Assembly (NCBI GenBank): GCA_023254445.1
Contig: JALRLN010000033.1
Coordinates: 1-13,067 of the forward strand
Origin: Candidatus Poseidoniaceae archaeon
Lineage (GTDB): Archaea > Thermoplasmatota > Poseidoniia > Poseidoniales > Poseidoniaceae
Length of the DNA: 13,067 bases
Reading direction: 5' to 3'
Shown one piece after another: positions 1-6,833 of the stretch. The notes beneath the pieces are model-generated. The model did no database searches. It was not told where the DNA came from and worked only from the letters and a program-made list of their open reading frames with translations. Position 1 is the stretch's first letter. Each line of letters starts with the position of its first letter. A program made the translations under genes and the position numbers.

Positions 1-3000
1 GGAATTCGAGCAGCACTTCGCCGGAGCCGGTGATGCGCAACGTGGGTCGGAACCCCTCGTGGGGGGTCTGGAGGATGGCGGACGTCAACTTCGCCTGCAT
101 GGCCGGGTCCATCTCGAAGTCCATCTGGACGTCCGACGCGCTGGTGTTCGGAGCGGGAGTGGAAGGGAGGGGAGGTCCGTCCATCGAGCGCAATGCATCG
201 TTCAACCCCTCGTCCTTCGTGGATGGTGATGTGGTTTCGTCCGCCGCGTCTTCCATCGGCAAGGACGCCAGCGCCTCTTCGATGGCGGCGTCGACCTCCT
301 CGGGGTCCATGTTTTCAAGATCGAACTCATCGTGTTCCTGTTCAACAGCAGTGGAAGCCAGTTCCCTCTCAACCGATGGTGCCTTCGGCGTTGCGGAGGG
401 TGCGCTCGGCGAGGTCAACACCGACGGAGGTGCTTCCTCCGGTGTGGGAACCACGGCGGGAGCCGTCACGGGTGCTGGAATCGGCGCGGCGGGGGCAGCG
501 GCTGACGCAACCGGATTCGCCCCGTAGATCGCTTGACCCACGCTCACCGTGGTGAGGTCACCGCGTCGTTGAAGGTACAAGGAGCCGAAGCCGAAGGCCA
601 CAAGCCCAATGAGGAGCAGGATGAGGGAACGAGCGAAGCCGTTGAAGTTCAACATCAAGATGAACAGCGAGACCAGACCGCCGTAGACGCCGATGCTCCT
701 TCGCCACGCCGCTCGTCCTTCGCTGAAACCTGTCAGGCCAACACCAAGGCACACCAGTGCGATCGAACCCCACCTCAGCACCGGCGATTGAACGTCACCA
801 AGCATCAGTTGGATGGAGATGGCCAGGTACCCCATCCCGAGCATGCCCGCCATGTCACGGGAGCGCTCGACGCCCGGAGCCGAACGCTCCAAGGCCGCGG
901 AAACGGCGTCCTCAGACGTCAGGCCCATCCAGAGCAGGACGGCGGCTTCCACGCCAACCACGACCCCAGCGACCTGCATCGCAGGAAGGTTGTACTTCGA
1001 CGCCAAGACGAGCACGGCAAGTCCGTGCAGCACCGGAAGCGAGGCAAGGGTGACGTCGTTCGGGCGACGAAGCAGGCGCGACGTCGCGAGCGCCGCACCT
1101 GCGAGGTGCCCAAGACCACCGAGCACCCCCGGGCTCGCGAGCAGGAGCGTGATGCCCGTCAGTTCGAGGACGGTCCGAATGTTGTCCCGACCTTCGTTCG
1201 TCCCGTGGTCCAACGAGTGGCTTGGCTTTGCCGTTTCATCGAGCACCGGGTCGCAGTACCGGAAGAGCAGCGCCGGCTCACCCAGGCTGAAGGCCGTCGC
1301 GAGCAGCCCCACCAACAACGCCACCGTATTGGCGACTTGCGTGGGCTCCTCTGCGCCTGGAGAAAGCACCGTCAGGCCCCAAAACAGCAAGGCTCCATGC
1401 AGCCAGACCACGTGGTCGGCCCGCCCAAACCACCACTGACGGACGGTCAGGAGGAAGAGCACGGCCATCCCCGACCAGCCAAGGTCGGGGACCAAGGTGA
1501 GCACCATCAGCAGCATCCAGATGGTGGGCACGGTCGCATCGACCGCCTCCTCCCCTGCACGACGGGCTGCGATGGAGCGCTGAACGGGCGTGACCATGCC
1601 GAGGGCGATCGCCAAGGAACCGACCGTGGAGAGGTTCAGCAGCCGGTACTCATCCTGACGCAGGAGGTCGCTGAACGCGTTGTCAAGCGGGGACAGAAGC
1701 AAGCCTTGGTCCGCAGCGATGGGGTTGAACAGCCACACAAGGGGGGCGAACCAATACACCCAGGGCTGACGGTGCCGCTCGGCCATCCACGTCAGCACGA
1801 GGAACAACCCAAGTTGGCGTGCCCCTACGTGGACGTCAAGGGCAGCGAGGAACATCAACGCCACCAGCGTGAGTTGATCGAGGCTCTTGTCGTCGTAGTC
1901 CATGCGGTCGTTGCGCAGCAGCAACACCACGACGGGAATGCCGACGAGGCCGAGTTCGTGGAGCAACAGGTGGGTTGTTCCGTCCCCTGTCGGGAGGGAA
2001 CCAAGGCTCCAGAGGCCTGCGGCGAAAGGCCAGACCGTCAACAAGCAAAGCACGAGCATGCCGTACAAGCGATCGATGGAGCGAATCCTTTCCAAGGCGA
2101 GGGCTTCACCAAGGATGAGCAGGTGTGGAAGCAAGGGCAGCACCAGCAACGCACCGGTGCCGACGAGCCCCGTTCCCGCGTCGGCAAGCAAGATCAGCGC
2201 CACCAACAGGCTGGGGTCGTCGAGGCCGGGCTTGGTGCGCGCTGGCTCTTCGCTGTTCGGCGGCTGCAACATTGCGCCAACGAGCGCTCCCGTGCCCCAC
2301 TGCCGTGAGCGGGACAGGCGCCCGACGCCATACACAAGCACAGCCGCGAGGAGCACCGGCGCCTCGTCTCCACCAACGGGAAGGGTGAGGCGTCCGGCCA
2401 ACGCGAGCACGGCGACGATGGTTGACGCGACAAGTCCCTGCAGGGATGTGGAGAGCGTGTTCCCATCGTCGTCCTCGGACCTGCTGTCCATCTGCCACAG
2501 CACCAGCGGCACCAAGGCGACGGCCCAACCGAGCCAGGACGCCTCCTCCATCAGCGCGTTGAAGGAGGGGGTTAGGACCATGAGCAGCACGATCACCATG
2601 GGCGCAGCGCGCGGCACCAGCGCCCGTTGCCGCCCGATCACGGACAACGCGAGCACCGCGAAGGGAAGCATCCCGTTCAGCGTGCCATCAAGCAGGGAAG
2701 ACGCATCGAGGCCCCCCTCTCGAATGAGCACGTCACGAAGCAGCATGGACGCGGTCAGCGCCACCAGCGTCGAGGTGGCCACCCACGGCCGCGTCTGTTC
2801 CGCGACACCCAACATGTAGACCGTGACGGCCATCGCCACGATCCACGGCACGGTGGCCGCGTCCCCGTTCAGGCTCCACAAGGTCGCCGCGAGCACGATG
2901 GGCATGGCGGGAATACGGCGCTTGTGCACCGCCGGGAAGTAGCCGAGAAGCAGGCTGAACCACAGGACGACACCTAAGGTCACGACGCTTGGGTCCAAAC

Positions 3001-3997
3001 CGAGGTCGCTGGGCGTGATCCCACCAACGCTGACCTCCGTGGTCGAGGTCATCACGGTGATCATCACCATGCCCACGATGCCCACCATGCCCCACGAAAT
3101 ACGCTCGACGAGTTCCCGTCTCAGACGTTCATCGTAGGCAAAGTAGCCCTGCAGGAAGATCAGGGGCACAAGCATCCCGTACCCGCTGAAGGCGTCCCCA
3201 TCGGAAGCGACCATTTGGTACACGACCGGAAGCAGGCTGGTCGTCACCGCGGCCACTCCGAAGGTGAAGGCAAGGTCGGACCGGACGCTGGCGTACATGG
3301 AAGCGGCACAGAGCAGAAGCACCGAGAGCGTCAGTTCCACCCCGAGCTCGCCCTCGGACCAGGAAACCCACGTGCCGAGGCCGACCCACAGCAGCCCAAC
3401 GGGGGCGAAGACCGTGACCGCCCAACCGAAAAGGGTGGAACCAGAATACCGTTTCATCAACCGCATCATGCCAAGCATCATCCCGAAGGTGAGGATGGCC
3501 TGAACGAGGGCCGCGCCGGCGTTTGGATGCCACGTGTCGCTGGTGAAGGACCACGCCCCGACGCCTTCTCCGGCAAGACCGGAGATTGCCCCGGTGCCAT
3601 CGGCCCACCCAATGAGGAAGCGTGAGCCCCACATCACCCCGACGGCGAGGAAAAAACATCCCAAGCCGAGCAAATACCCCTGTGGGTCCTCGAGGTGCCC
3701 GTTGTGCGAGCGAACGCGGTTCTCAACCATCACGAACGCCATGCCTGCTGACAGGAGCCCGCCGAGTCCCAAAATGAGGTAATTCGATTCCGTGCCCCCT
3801 TGCCCAAAGGCGAGGGAGAAAATGCCCCCCCAAATGGAGACCATCGCAACACCGTACAGGATGACCTGCGAGAAGTGTTCGAGCCCTTCGTTGCGCTGCG
3901 CCGCCACGGGTTGGAAGGCCACCTGATTGGCCTCGCTCAGGCTCCCTGTGTTCACCATCTCGAGGCTTGTTGGAACAATCAGCGAACTTGGCCCCAT
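1..3997 (-). CDS. Giant polytopic membrane protein of unknown family, C-terminus beyond window
   Basis: A single open frame without a stop covers 1332 codons from ATG 3997 to the left edge, so the C-terminus is missing. Residues 1-40 are hydrophilic. Residues about 44-1143 are an almost continuous series of hydrophobic segments, roughly 35 by eye, separated by short charged loops such as 500-515 (DSRSEDDDG), 580-595, 695-708 and 915-940. After the last segment (about 1123-1142) come a basic stop-transfer LQRRGD, a Pro/Ala-rich linker (1160-1210), an acidic stretch (1217-1255, with DPEEVDAAIEEALASLPMED) and the start of another region at 1290 (MDFEMDPAMQAKL, then HEGFRPTLRITGSGEVLLEF). No transporter signature or catalytic motif is recognisable. 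In size and hydrophobicity it recalls very large bacterial DUF2339-type membrane proteins, but I cannot claim homology. The ATG is supported by a TATA-like TTTTAC 28 nt upstream. The frame stays open upstream, so a longer N-terminus is possible. It is transcribed divergently from the TM2 gene. Confidence 0.92.
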   Translation of the reverse strand, partial: MGPSSLIVPTSLEMVNTGSLSEANQVAFQPVAAQRNEGLEHFSQVILYGVAMVSIWGGIFSLAFGQGGTESNYLILGLGGLLSAGMAFVMVENRVRSHNGHLEDPQGYLLGLGCFFLAVGVMWGSRFLIGWADGTGAISGLAGEGVGAWSFTSDTWHPNAGAALVQAILTFGMMLGMMRLMKRYSGSTLFGWAVTVFAPVGLLWVGLGTWVSWSEGELGVELTLSVLLLCAASMYASVRSDLAFTFGVAAVTTSLLPVVYQMVASDGDAFSGYGMLVPLIFLQGYFAYDERLRRELVERISWGMVGIVGMVMITVMTSTTEVSVGGITPSDLGLDPSVVTLGVVLWFSLLLGYFPAVHKRRIPAMPIVLAATLWSLNGDAATVPWIVAMAVTVYMLGVAEQTRPWVATSTLVALTASMLLRDVLIREGGLDASSLLDGTLNGMLPFAVLALSVIGRQRALVPRAAPMVIVLLMVLTPSFNALMEEASWLGWAVALVPLVLWQMDSRSEDDDGNTLSTSLQGLVASTIVAVLALAGRLTLPVGGDEAPVLLAAVLVYGVGRLSRSRQWGTGALVGAMLQPPNSEEPARTKPGLDDPSLLVALILLADAGTGLVGTGALLVLPLLPHLLILGEALALERIRSIDRLYGMLVLCLLTVWPFAAGLWSLGSLPTGDGTTHLLLHELGLVGIPVVVLLLRNDRMDYDDKSLDQLTLVALMFLAALDVHVGARQLGLFLVLTWMAERHRQPWVYWFAPLVWLFNPIAADQGLLLSPLDNAFSDLLRQDEYRLLNLSTVGSLAIALGMVTPVQRSIAARRAGEEAVDATVPTIWMLLMVLTLVPDLGWSGMAVLFLLTVRQWWFGRADHVVWLHGALLFWGLTVLSPGAEEPTQVANTVALLVGLLATAFSLGEPALLFRYCDPVLDETAKPSHSLDHGTNEGRDNIRTVLELTGITLLLASPGVLGGLGHLAGAALATSRLLRRPNDVTLASLPVLHGLAVLVLASKYNLPAMQVAGVVVGVEAAVLLWMGLTSEDAVSAALERSAPGVERSRDMAGMLGMGYLAISIQLMLGDVQSPVLRWGSIALVCLGVGLTGFSEGRAAWRRSIGVYGGLVSLFILMLNFNGFARSLILLLIGLVAFGFGSLYLQRRGDLTTVSVGQAIYGANPVASAAAPAAPIPAPVTAPAVVPTPEEAPPSVLTSPSAPSATPKAPSVERELASTAVEQEHDEFDLENMDPEEVDAAIEEALASLPMEDAADETTSPSTKDEGLNDALRSMDGPPLPSTPAPNTSASDVQMDFEMDPAMQAKLTSAILQTPHEGFRPTLRITGSGEVLLEF

Positions 3998-4019
3998 GGG
4001 CACAAAGCGTTGGATGCCT

Positions 4020-4025
4020 GTAAAA
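4020..4025 (-). promoter_or_regulatory. TATA-like box for the giant membrane protein gene
   Basis: Read on the minus strand this is TTTTAC, with its first base 28 nt before ATG 3997. It sits inside an AT-richer island (CGTTTTACAGG) in otherwise GC-rich intergenic DNA. The spacing fits a leaderless archaeal promoter, and no Shine-Dalgarno site precedes the ATG. Confidence 0.5.
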
Positions 4026-4087
4026 CGGTTCTGCCGAAGCGACGTCACCGCAGACGGAATCCTCGGAACCGTGCCGGACGCGGAGGG

Positions 4088-4093
4088 TTCAAT
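4088..4093 (+). promoter_or_regulatory. TATA-like box (TTCAAT) for the TM2-domain gene
   Basis: TTCAAT begins exactly 29 nt before the GTG at 4117. It matches the TTCA(A/T)N element at the same distance from the other genes in this window. It also supports the GTG start, which has no Shine-Dalgarno site. Confidence 0.55.
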
Positions 4094-4116
4094 GCAAGGC
4101 ACACAAAGCCACACCC

Positions 4117-4560
4117 GTGCAGGGAAGCCCGCCGACCCCCTCCCTGCACGACAGCGTTGTTGCGGGGGACCTTCACACGGGCGACGTCATCCACCACCAC
4201 CACCATTACGCTGCGGCCCCGACACCAGCCCCTGCACAGGTTTCGTTCACGCCCACCACGATGGTTCAGCACGTGGCCGTTCCTGTTGTCCAATCACACC
4301 GGACGGTCCCTGTCGCCCGCATGCCCGGAGAGAAGGACATCCTCCTCTCGTACATCTTCTGGCTCTTCATCGGCGTCTTCGGAGGGCATCGATTCTACCT
4401 GAATCGACCGTTGAGCGGCGTGCTGTTCCTCGTGACCTTCGGTTTCCTTGGCATTGGATGGTTGGTCGACGCTGCGCTGATCCCCGGCATGGTGGAGCAC
4501 AGCAACATCAGGGCGCAGCACCGGATGCTCAGGGCTCAGGCGAGGATGCCGGCGCGGTAA
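4117..4560 (+). CDS. TM2 domain-containing small membrane protein
   Basis: This is a 147-residue protein. Residues 72-128 form a TM2 domain: a charged entry GEKD, a first membrane helix (about 76-89), the conserved turn GVFGGHRFYLNR (86-97), a second helix (about 100-119) and WLVDAALIPG (115-124). The N-terminal 70 residues are low-complexity, with DSVVAGDLHTGDVIHHHHHY (five consecutive His, 26-30) followed by Ala/Pro/Thr/Val-rich sequence. TM2 domains occur in small two-helix membrane proteins whose molecular function is mostly unknown. The His run could bind metal, but that is only inference. The GTG start is chosen because a TTCAAT box lies 29 nt upstream and no in-frame ATG exists nearby. 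The gene is divergent from the giant membrane protein gene. Its last 25 bases overlap the 3' end of the pirin gene on the other strand. Confidence 0.9.
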   Translation: MQGSPPTPSLHDSVVAGDLHTGDVIHHHHHYAAAPTPAPAQVSFTPTTMVQHVAVPVVQSHRTVPVARMPGEKDILLSYIFWLFIGVFGGHRFYLNRPLSGVLFLVTFGFLGIGWLVDAALIPGMVEHSNIRAQHRMLRAQARMPAR

Positions 4561-5378
4561 TCCTCGATGGCTTGCACGATTTCCTCTTCGGTGTTCATCA
4601 CGAACGGACCGTACCTGGCAATGGGTTCGTCGAGGACCGGGCCTGCGAGCAGCAGCAGTTCGGCCCCGTCCTCGCAGGCGGTCAATTCCACCTCATCACC
4701 CGGCAACAAGAGCGCAAGGTGGCCGTCCTCGACCCGTCGCCCCTCCACCTCCACTGCCCCACCGAAGAGGTACAGCATGGCGTTCAGGTCGTGCGCCACG
4801 GGTTGAAGCAGGGTCGCACCCGGCTCCATGCGCAGGTGCAGGTAGGTGATGGGAAGCACCGTATCGATCACCGCCTCGGCCCCAAGGCAGGACCCTGCGA
4901 TGACCTTGGCCCAGACACCTCCGTCGTCGGAACGCGCTTCAGGAATGGACGCCGACGGTACGTCCTGGTACCGCGGCGCCATCATTTTCTGCGAGGCGGG
5001 CAGGTTCACCCAAATTTGGAACCCATGGCTTCGCCCCCCCGAGGCAAGAAAGTCGGGATGGGGCAGTTCGCTGTGGATCACCCCTCGCCCGGCCGTCATC
5101 CACTGCACGTCGCCGGGCGAGAGCACACCGCTGTTCCCTGCAGAATCCGCGTGCACCATGCAACCGTCGAGAAGATACGTGACCGTTTCGAAACCGCGGT
5201 GAGGATGGTCCGGCGCCCCGATGGCCTCCCCCGGACCGTAATGAACCGGGCCCATTTCGTCGAGGAGCAGGAACGGACTCATCATCGCCCCCATCGCGGC
5301 AGGTCGACGTACGAGGAATCCGCCTCCTTCGCGGACCGTCCGTGTGTGGATGGTGGTCCGTACGCTGCGACGTGCCAT
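4536..5378 (-). CDS. Pirin family bicupin protein
   Basis: A 280-residue protein, the usual pirin length. The N-terminal cupin carries the pirin metal ligands: H58 and H60 in DHPHRGFETVTY (57-68), then H102 and E104 in GRGVIHSE (97-104). These correspond to the two His, the third His and the Glu that bind Fe(II) in characterised pirins. Other family landmarks are FLLLDEMGP (36-44), SPGDVQWMTAGRG (87-99) and GFQIWVNLP. The C-terminal cupin (from about 170) includes LPGDEVEL and is less conserved, as is normal. Pirins are cytoplasmic. Some oxidise quercetin with molecular oxygen and others act as redox-sensitive regulators, and the sequence does not decide between these. The gene is divergent from msrA over 72 bp and overlaps the TM2 gene tail-to-tail. 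The placement beside msrA, a flavoprotein and a glutaredoxin suggests a redox-stress role (inference). Confidence 0.94.
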   Translation of the reverse strand: MARRSVRTTIHTRTVREGGGFLVRRPAAMGAMMSPFLLLDEMGPVHYGPGEAIGAPDHPHRGFETVTYLLDGCMVHADSAGNSGVLSPGDVQWMTAGRGVIHSELPHPDFLASGGRSHGFQIWVNLPASQKMMAPRYQDVPSASIPEARSDDGGVWAKVIAGSCLGAEAVIDTVLPITYLHLRMEPGATLLQPVAHDLNAMLYLFGGAVEVEGRRVEDGHLALLLPGDEVELTACEDGAELLLLAGPVLDEPIARYGPFVMNTEEEIVQAIEDYRAGILA

Positions 5379-5401
5379 GGCTCATTTTGAGGCAGGGCGG
5401 C

Positions 5402-5407
5402 TATGAG
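5402..5407 (-). promoter_or_regulatory. TATA-like box (CTCATA) for pirin
   Basis: Read on the minus strand this is CTCATA, starting 29 nt before the pirin ATG at 5378. It is one mismatch from the TTCAT version of the element upstream of other genes here. No Shine-Dalgarno site is seen. Confidence 0.4.
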
Positions 5408-5421
5408 GCTGTGCACAGGCC

Positions 5422-5427
5422 TTGATA
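5422..5427 (+). promoter_or_regulatory. TATA-like box (TTGATA) for msrA
   Basis: TTGATA begins 29 nt before the ATG at 5451, in the same register as the element at the other genes and one mismatch from TTCATA. This supports 5451 as the start over the in-frame ATG at 5403. Confidence 0.5.
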
Positions 5428-5450
5428 TCCAGTGGACCCGAGGACGACGC

Positions 5451-5978
5451 ATGGCGACGACCGTTCTGGGTGGAGGTTGTTTTTGGTGCATCGAAGCCGC
5501 CCTGAAGGGCCTTCGGGGCGTGCAGGACCTTCGCCCGGGATACGCGGGCGGACACGTTGAGCATCCGACCTACCGCGAGGTGTGCGGCAAGCGCACCGGG
5601 CATGCTGAGGTGGTCGAGGTGACGTACGACGAAGCAACCATCGACCTCGCGACGCTCTGGCGCGTTTTTTTCACAGCCCATGACCCAACGCAAGTGGATC
5701 GACAGGGGAACGACGTTGGACCCCAATACCGCAGCATCGTCTTTGTTGACGGCGAGGAGGAATCAGCGCTGCTGCACCACGTGATGGAGGAGGTCGAAGG
5801 GTGGTACGGGGCGGCGTTGGCAACGCAGGTTGAGGACACAAACGAGCATCCGTTCTGGCCTGCGGAAATCGAGCACCACGATTACTTCGCGCTCAATCCG
5901 GGCAACCCGTACTGCGCGATGGTGGTCGCGCCGAAGGTGGCCAAAGTGCGTCAGAAGCACGCGGCGCTGTATGGCTGA
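5451..5978 (+). CDS. msrA: Peptide methionine (S)-S-oxide reductase MsrA
   Basis: A 175-residue cytoplasmic enzyme that reduces the S-epimer of methionine sulfoxide in proteins. The catalytic motif GGGCFWCIEA is at residues 7-16, with the nucleophilic Cys at 10 and the conserved Phe-Trp and Glu following. Further family landmarks are GYAGGHVEHPTYREVC (the GYxGG and PtYeeVc signature), DRQGNDVGPQYRS, and the C-terminal HHDYFALNPGNPYC with APKVAKVRQKH. The Cys of NPYC is a plausible resolving cysteine, which would let thioredoxin or glutaredoxin recycle the enzyme. An in-frame ATG at 5403 would add 16 residues with no family match. ATG 5451 starts right at the conserved beta strand and has a TATA-like box 29 nt upstream. 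The stop codon abuts that of the flavoprotein gene on the other strand. A glutaredoxin lies about 600 bp downstream and is a candidate partner (inference). Confidence 0.96.
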   Translation: MATTVLGGGCFWCIEAALKGLRGVQDLRPGYAGGHVEHPTYREVCGKRTGHAEVVEVTYDEATIDLATLWRVFFTAHDPTQVDRQGNDVGPQYRSIVFVDGEEESALLHHVMEEVEGWYGAALATQVEDTNEHPFWPAEIEHHDYFALNPGNPYCAMVVAPKVAKVRQKHAALYG

Positions 5979-6482
5979 TCAACAGCGGGCCAGCAGGCGC
6001 TCGACGAGGTGCTCGACGCTCTCTTGCTTTGCCTCGTCGCCGCCCTTTTCGATGATGCTTCGCCCAATCACGTCGCAGCCGAGGAAGAGGAATTGGTTGC
6101 GCATCGCCGTAATGATGTATTCACCGCCGCCACCCGATGAGGTAGCAAGGCCAACAGGACGGCCGTTGAATAGGGCCCGGAAGTCGTTCCATCGGGTGGA
6201 GAGCCAGGTGATGGCGTTGACCAAGGTGGGTGGGGCTGCACCGTTGTACTCAGGCGCGCAGACCAACCACCCGTCCGCAGCCGACAAGACATCCCACAAC
6301 GCGTCCAAGGTGGCCGGGGCTCCGTTCGCCTTCGATTCCTCGGTGGTGAAGATGGGCATGGACAGGTCCGAGAGCGCGGTGACGCTGGCCTCGTGACCTG
6401 CCGCCGTGATGGCCGCAGCGAAGCGCTCTGCGAGGGCAAGGTTCCGGTCGTTGGTGGCGGCGAGGACAGCGACGGTGGCCAT
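5979..6482 (-). CDS. NAD(P)H-dependent FMN reductase-like flavoprotein
   Basis: A 167-residue flavodoxin-fold protein of the NADPH-dependent FMN reductase family. Evidence is the N-terminal strand MATVAVLAAT followed by NDRNLALAERF (the phosphate-binding position), the hallmark APEYNGAAPPTLVNAITWLS (76-95) that contacts the flavin, and the glycine loop ATSSGGGGEY (113-122) with the following helix ITAMRNQFLFLGCDVI. Family members bind FMN and reduce free flavins, quinones, azo compounds or metal ions with NAD(P)H. Substrate choice cannot be read from this sequence. The phosphate loop departs from the usual GSxRxxS, having NDRN instead, which is still plausible. The ATG at 6482 has a TTCAAG box 29 nt upstream and no Shine-Dalgarno site. 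The gene is divergent from the glutaredoxin gene and its stop is directly back-to-back with the msrA stop. Confidence 0.9.
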   Translation of the reverse strand: MATVAVLAATNDRNLALAERFAAAITAAGHEASVTALSDLSMPIFTTEESKANGAPATLDALWDVLSAADGWLVCAPEYNGAAPPTLVNAITWLSTRWNDFRALFNGRPVGLATSSGGGGEYIITAMRNQFLFLGCDVIGRSIIEKGGDEAKQESVEHLVERLLARC

Positions 6483-6505
6483 GCGTGGGGCTCAGCACCC
6501 CGGTC

Positions 6506-6511
6506 CTTGAA
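6506..6511 (-). promoter_or_regulatory. TATA-like box (TTCAAG) for the FMN reductase gene
   Basis: Read on the minus strand this is TTCAAG within CTTTCAAGG, with its first base 29 nt before ATG 6482. The spacing matches a leaderless archaeal promoter. Confidence 0.55.
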
Positions 6512-6530
6512 AGGTCGGTCGATGTCAGGA

Positions 6531-6536
6531 TTGAAG
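6531..6536 (+). promoter_or_regulatory. TATA-like box (TTGAAG) for the glutaredoxin gene
   Basis: TTGAAG begins 30 nt before ATG 6561, one mismatch from TTCAAG. It supports 6561 as the start codon rather than the in-frame ATGs at 6522 and 6612. Confidence 0.4.
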
Positions 6537-6555
6537 TGGGACCCACGTGGGACCC
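6536..6555. promoter_or_regulatory. Candidate operator: paired GTGGGACCC repeats around a CCCACGTGGG palindrome
   Basis: GTGGGACCC occurs twice, at 6536-6544 and 6547-6555. The repeats are offset by 11 bp, about one helical turn, and overlap the perfect 10-bp palindrome CCCACGTGGG at 6542-6551. The site lies between the glutaredoxin TATA-like box and its ATG, where a bound repressor would block transcription. It is also upstream of the divergent flavoprotein promoter. The binding protein is unknown. Confidence 0.35.
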
Positions 6556-6560
6556 GCCCC

Positions 6561-6833
6561 ATGACCGACCTCGTGCTGACGCACGCCGCAGAAACCGAGG
6601 AGGAGTTCCTCATGTACACCACGACCTTCTGCCCTTACTGCACCGCTGCGAAGCGGTTGCTGGCGCAGAAGGGCATGTCCGTCCGAGAGGTCAACCTTGA
6701 CCACCACCCTGGTATGCAACGCGAGGTGGTCGCCGCGACGGGCCATCGAACCGTCCCCGTGATCCTCGACCTTCGAGGGGAGCAACCCATGTTCATCGGC
6801 GGATTCGATGAGACCAGCCGCTACCTTCGGTGA
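6561..6833 (+). CDS. Glutaredoxin-like protein with CPYC active site
   Basis: A 90-residue protein with the glutaredoxin fold. Strand EEFLMYTTTF leads into the classical dithiol site C24-P-Y-C27, followed by helix TAAKRLLAQKG, the cis-proline loop TVP (64-66) and the glutathione-contact motif GGFDE (80-84). Glutaredoxins are cytoplasmic thiol-disulfide oxidoreductases that use glutathione or another low-molecular-weight thiol. If the host is an archaeon that lacks glutathione, the reductant is an open question. The start at 6561 keeps the first beta strand intact and has a TATA-like box 30 nt upstream. ATG 6612 follows a GAGGAGG that looks like a Shine-Dalgarno site but encodes Glu-Glu, and starting there would remove half of strand 1. 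ATG 6522 would place the palindromic repeat inside the coding region. The 3' end overlaps the hydrolase gene by 13 bp, tail-to-tail. Confidence 0.93.
   Translation: MTDLVLTHAAETEEEFLMYTTTFCPYCTAAKRLLAQKGMSVREVNLDHHPGMQREVVAATGHRTVPVILDLRGEQPMFIGGFDETSRYLR

Noticed and set aside
1408..1419. Palindrome GACCACGTGGTC as a regulatory site
   Set aside because: It falls deep inside the giant gene's coding sequence and is explained by codon choice for Asp-His-Val-Val.
533..2308. A 591-codon open frame on the plus strand
   Set aside because: It is in codon register antisense to the giant membrane protein gene. The product is Gln/His/Arg-rich without motifs, while the minus strand gives an orderly membrane protein.
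4192..4206. CAC repeats as a microsatellite or assembly artefact
   Set aside because: They encode five His in frame in a plausible low-complexity arm of the TM2 protein. The repeat is too short to call a genomic repeat.
3927..5390. A 487-codon open frame on the plus strand
   Set aside because: It spans the giant gene's start, the TM2 gene and the pirin gene in a wrong frame. All three have better-supported coding frames.
5403..5450. A 16-residue N-terminal extension of MsrA from ATG 5403
   Set aside because: The extra residues match no MsrA feature, and the TATA-like box at 5422-5427 would be inside the coding sequence.
5665..5671. A run of seven T as a transcription terminator
   Set aside because: It lies in the middle of the msrA coding sequence, within conserved protein sequence, so a terminator role is unlikely.
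6601..6614. GAGGAGG as a ribosome-binding site for ATG 6612 in the glutaredoxin gene
   Set aside because: It encodes Glu-Glu, and starting at 6612 would remove half of the first beta strand. ATG 6561 has a promoter element at -30.
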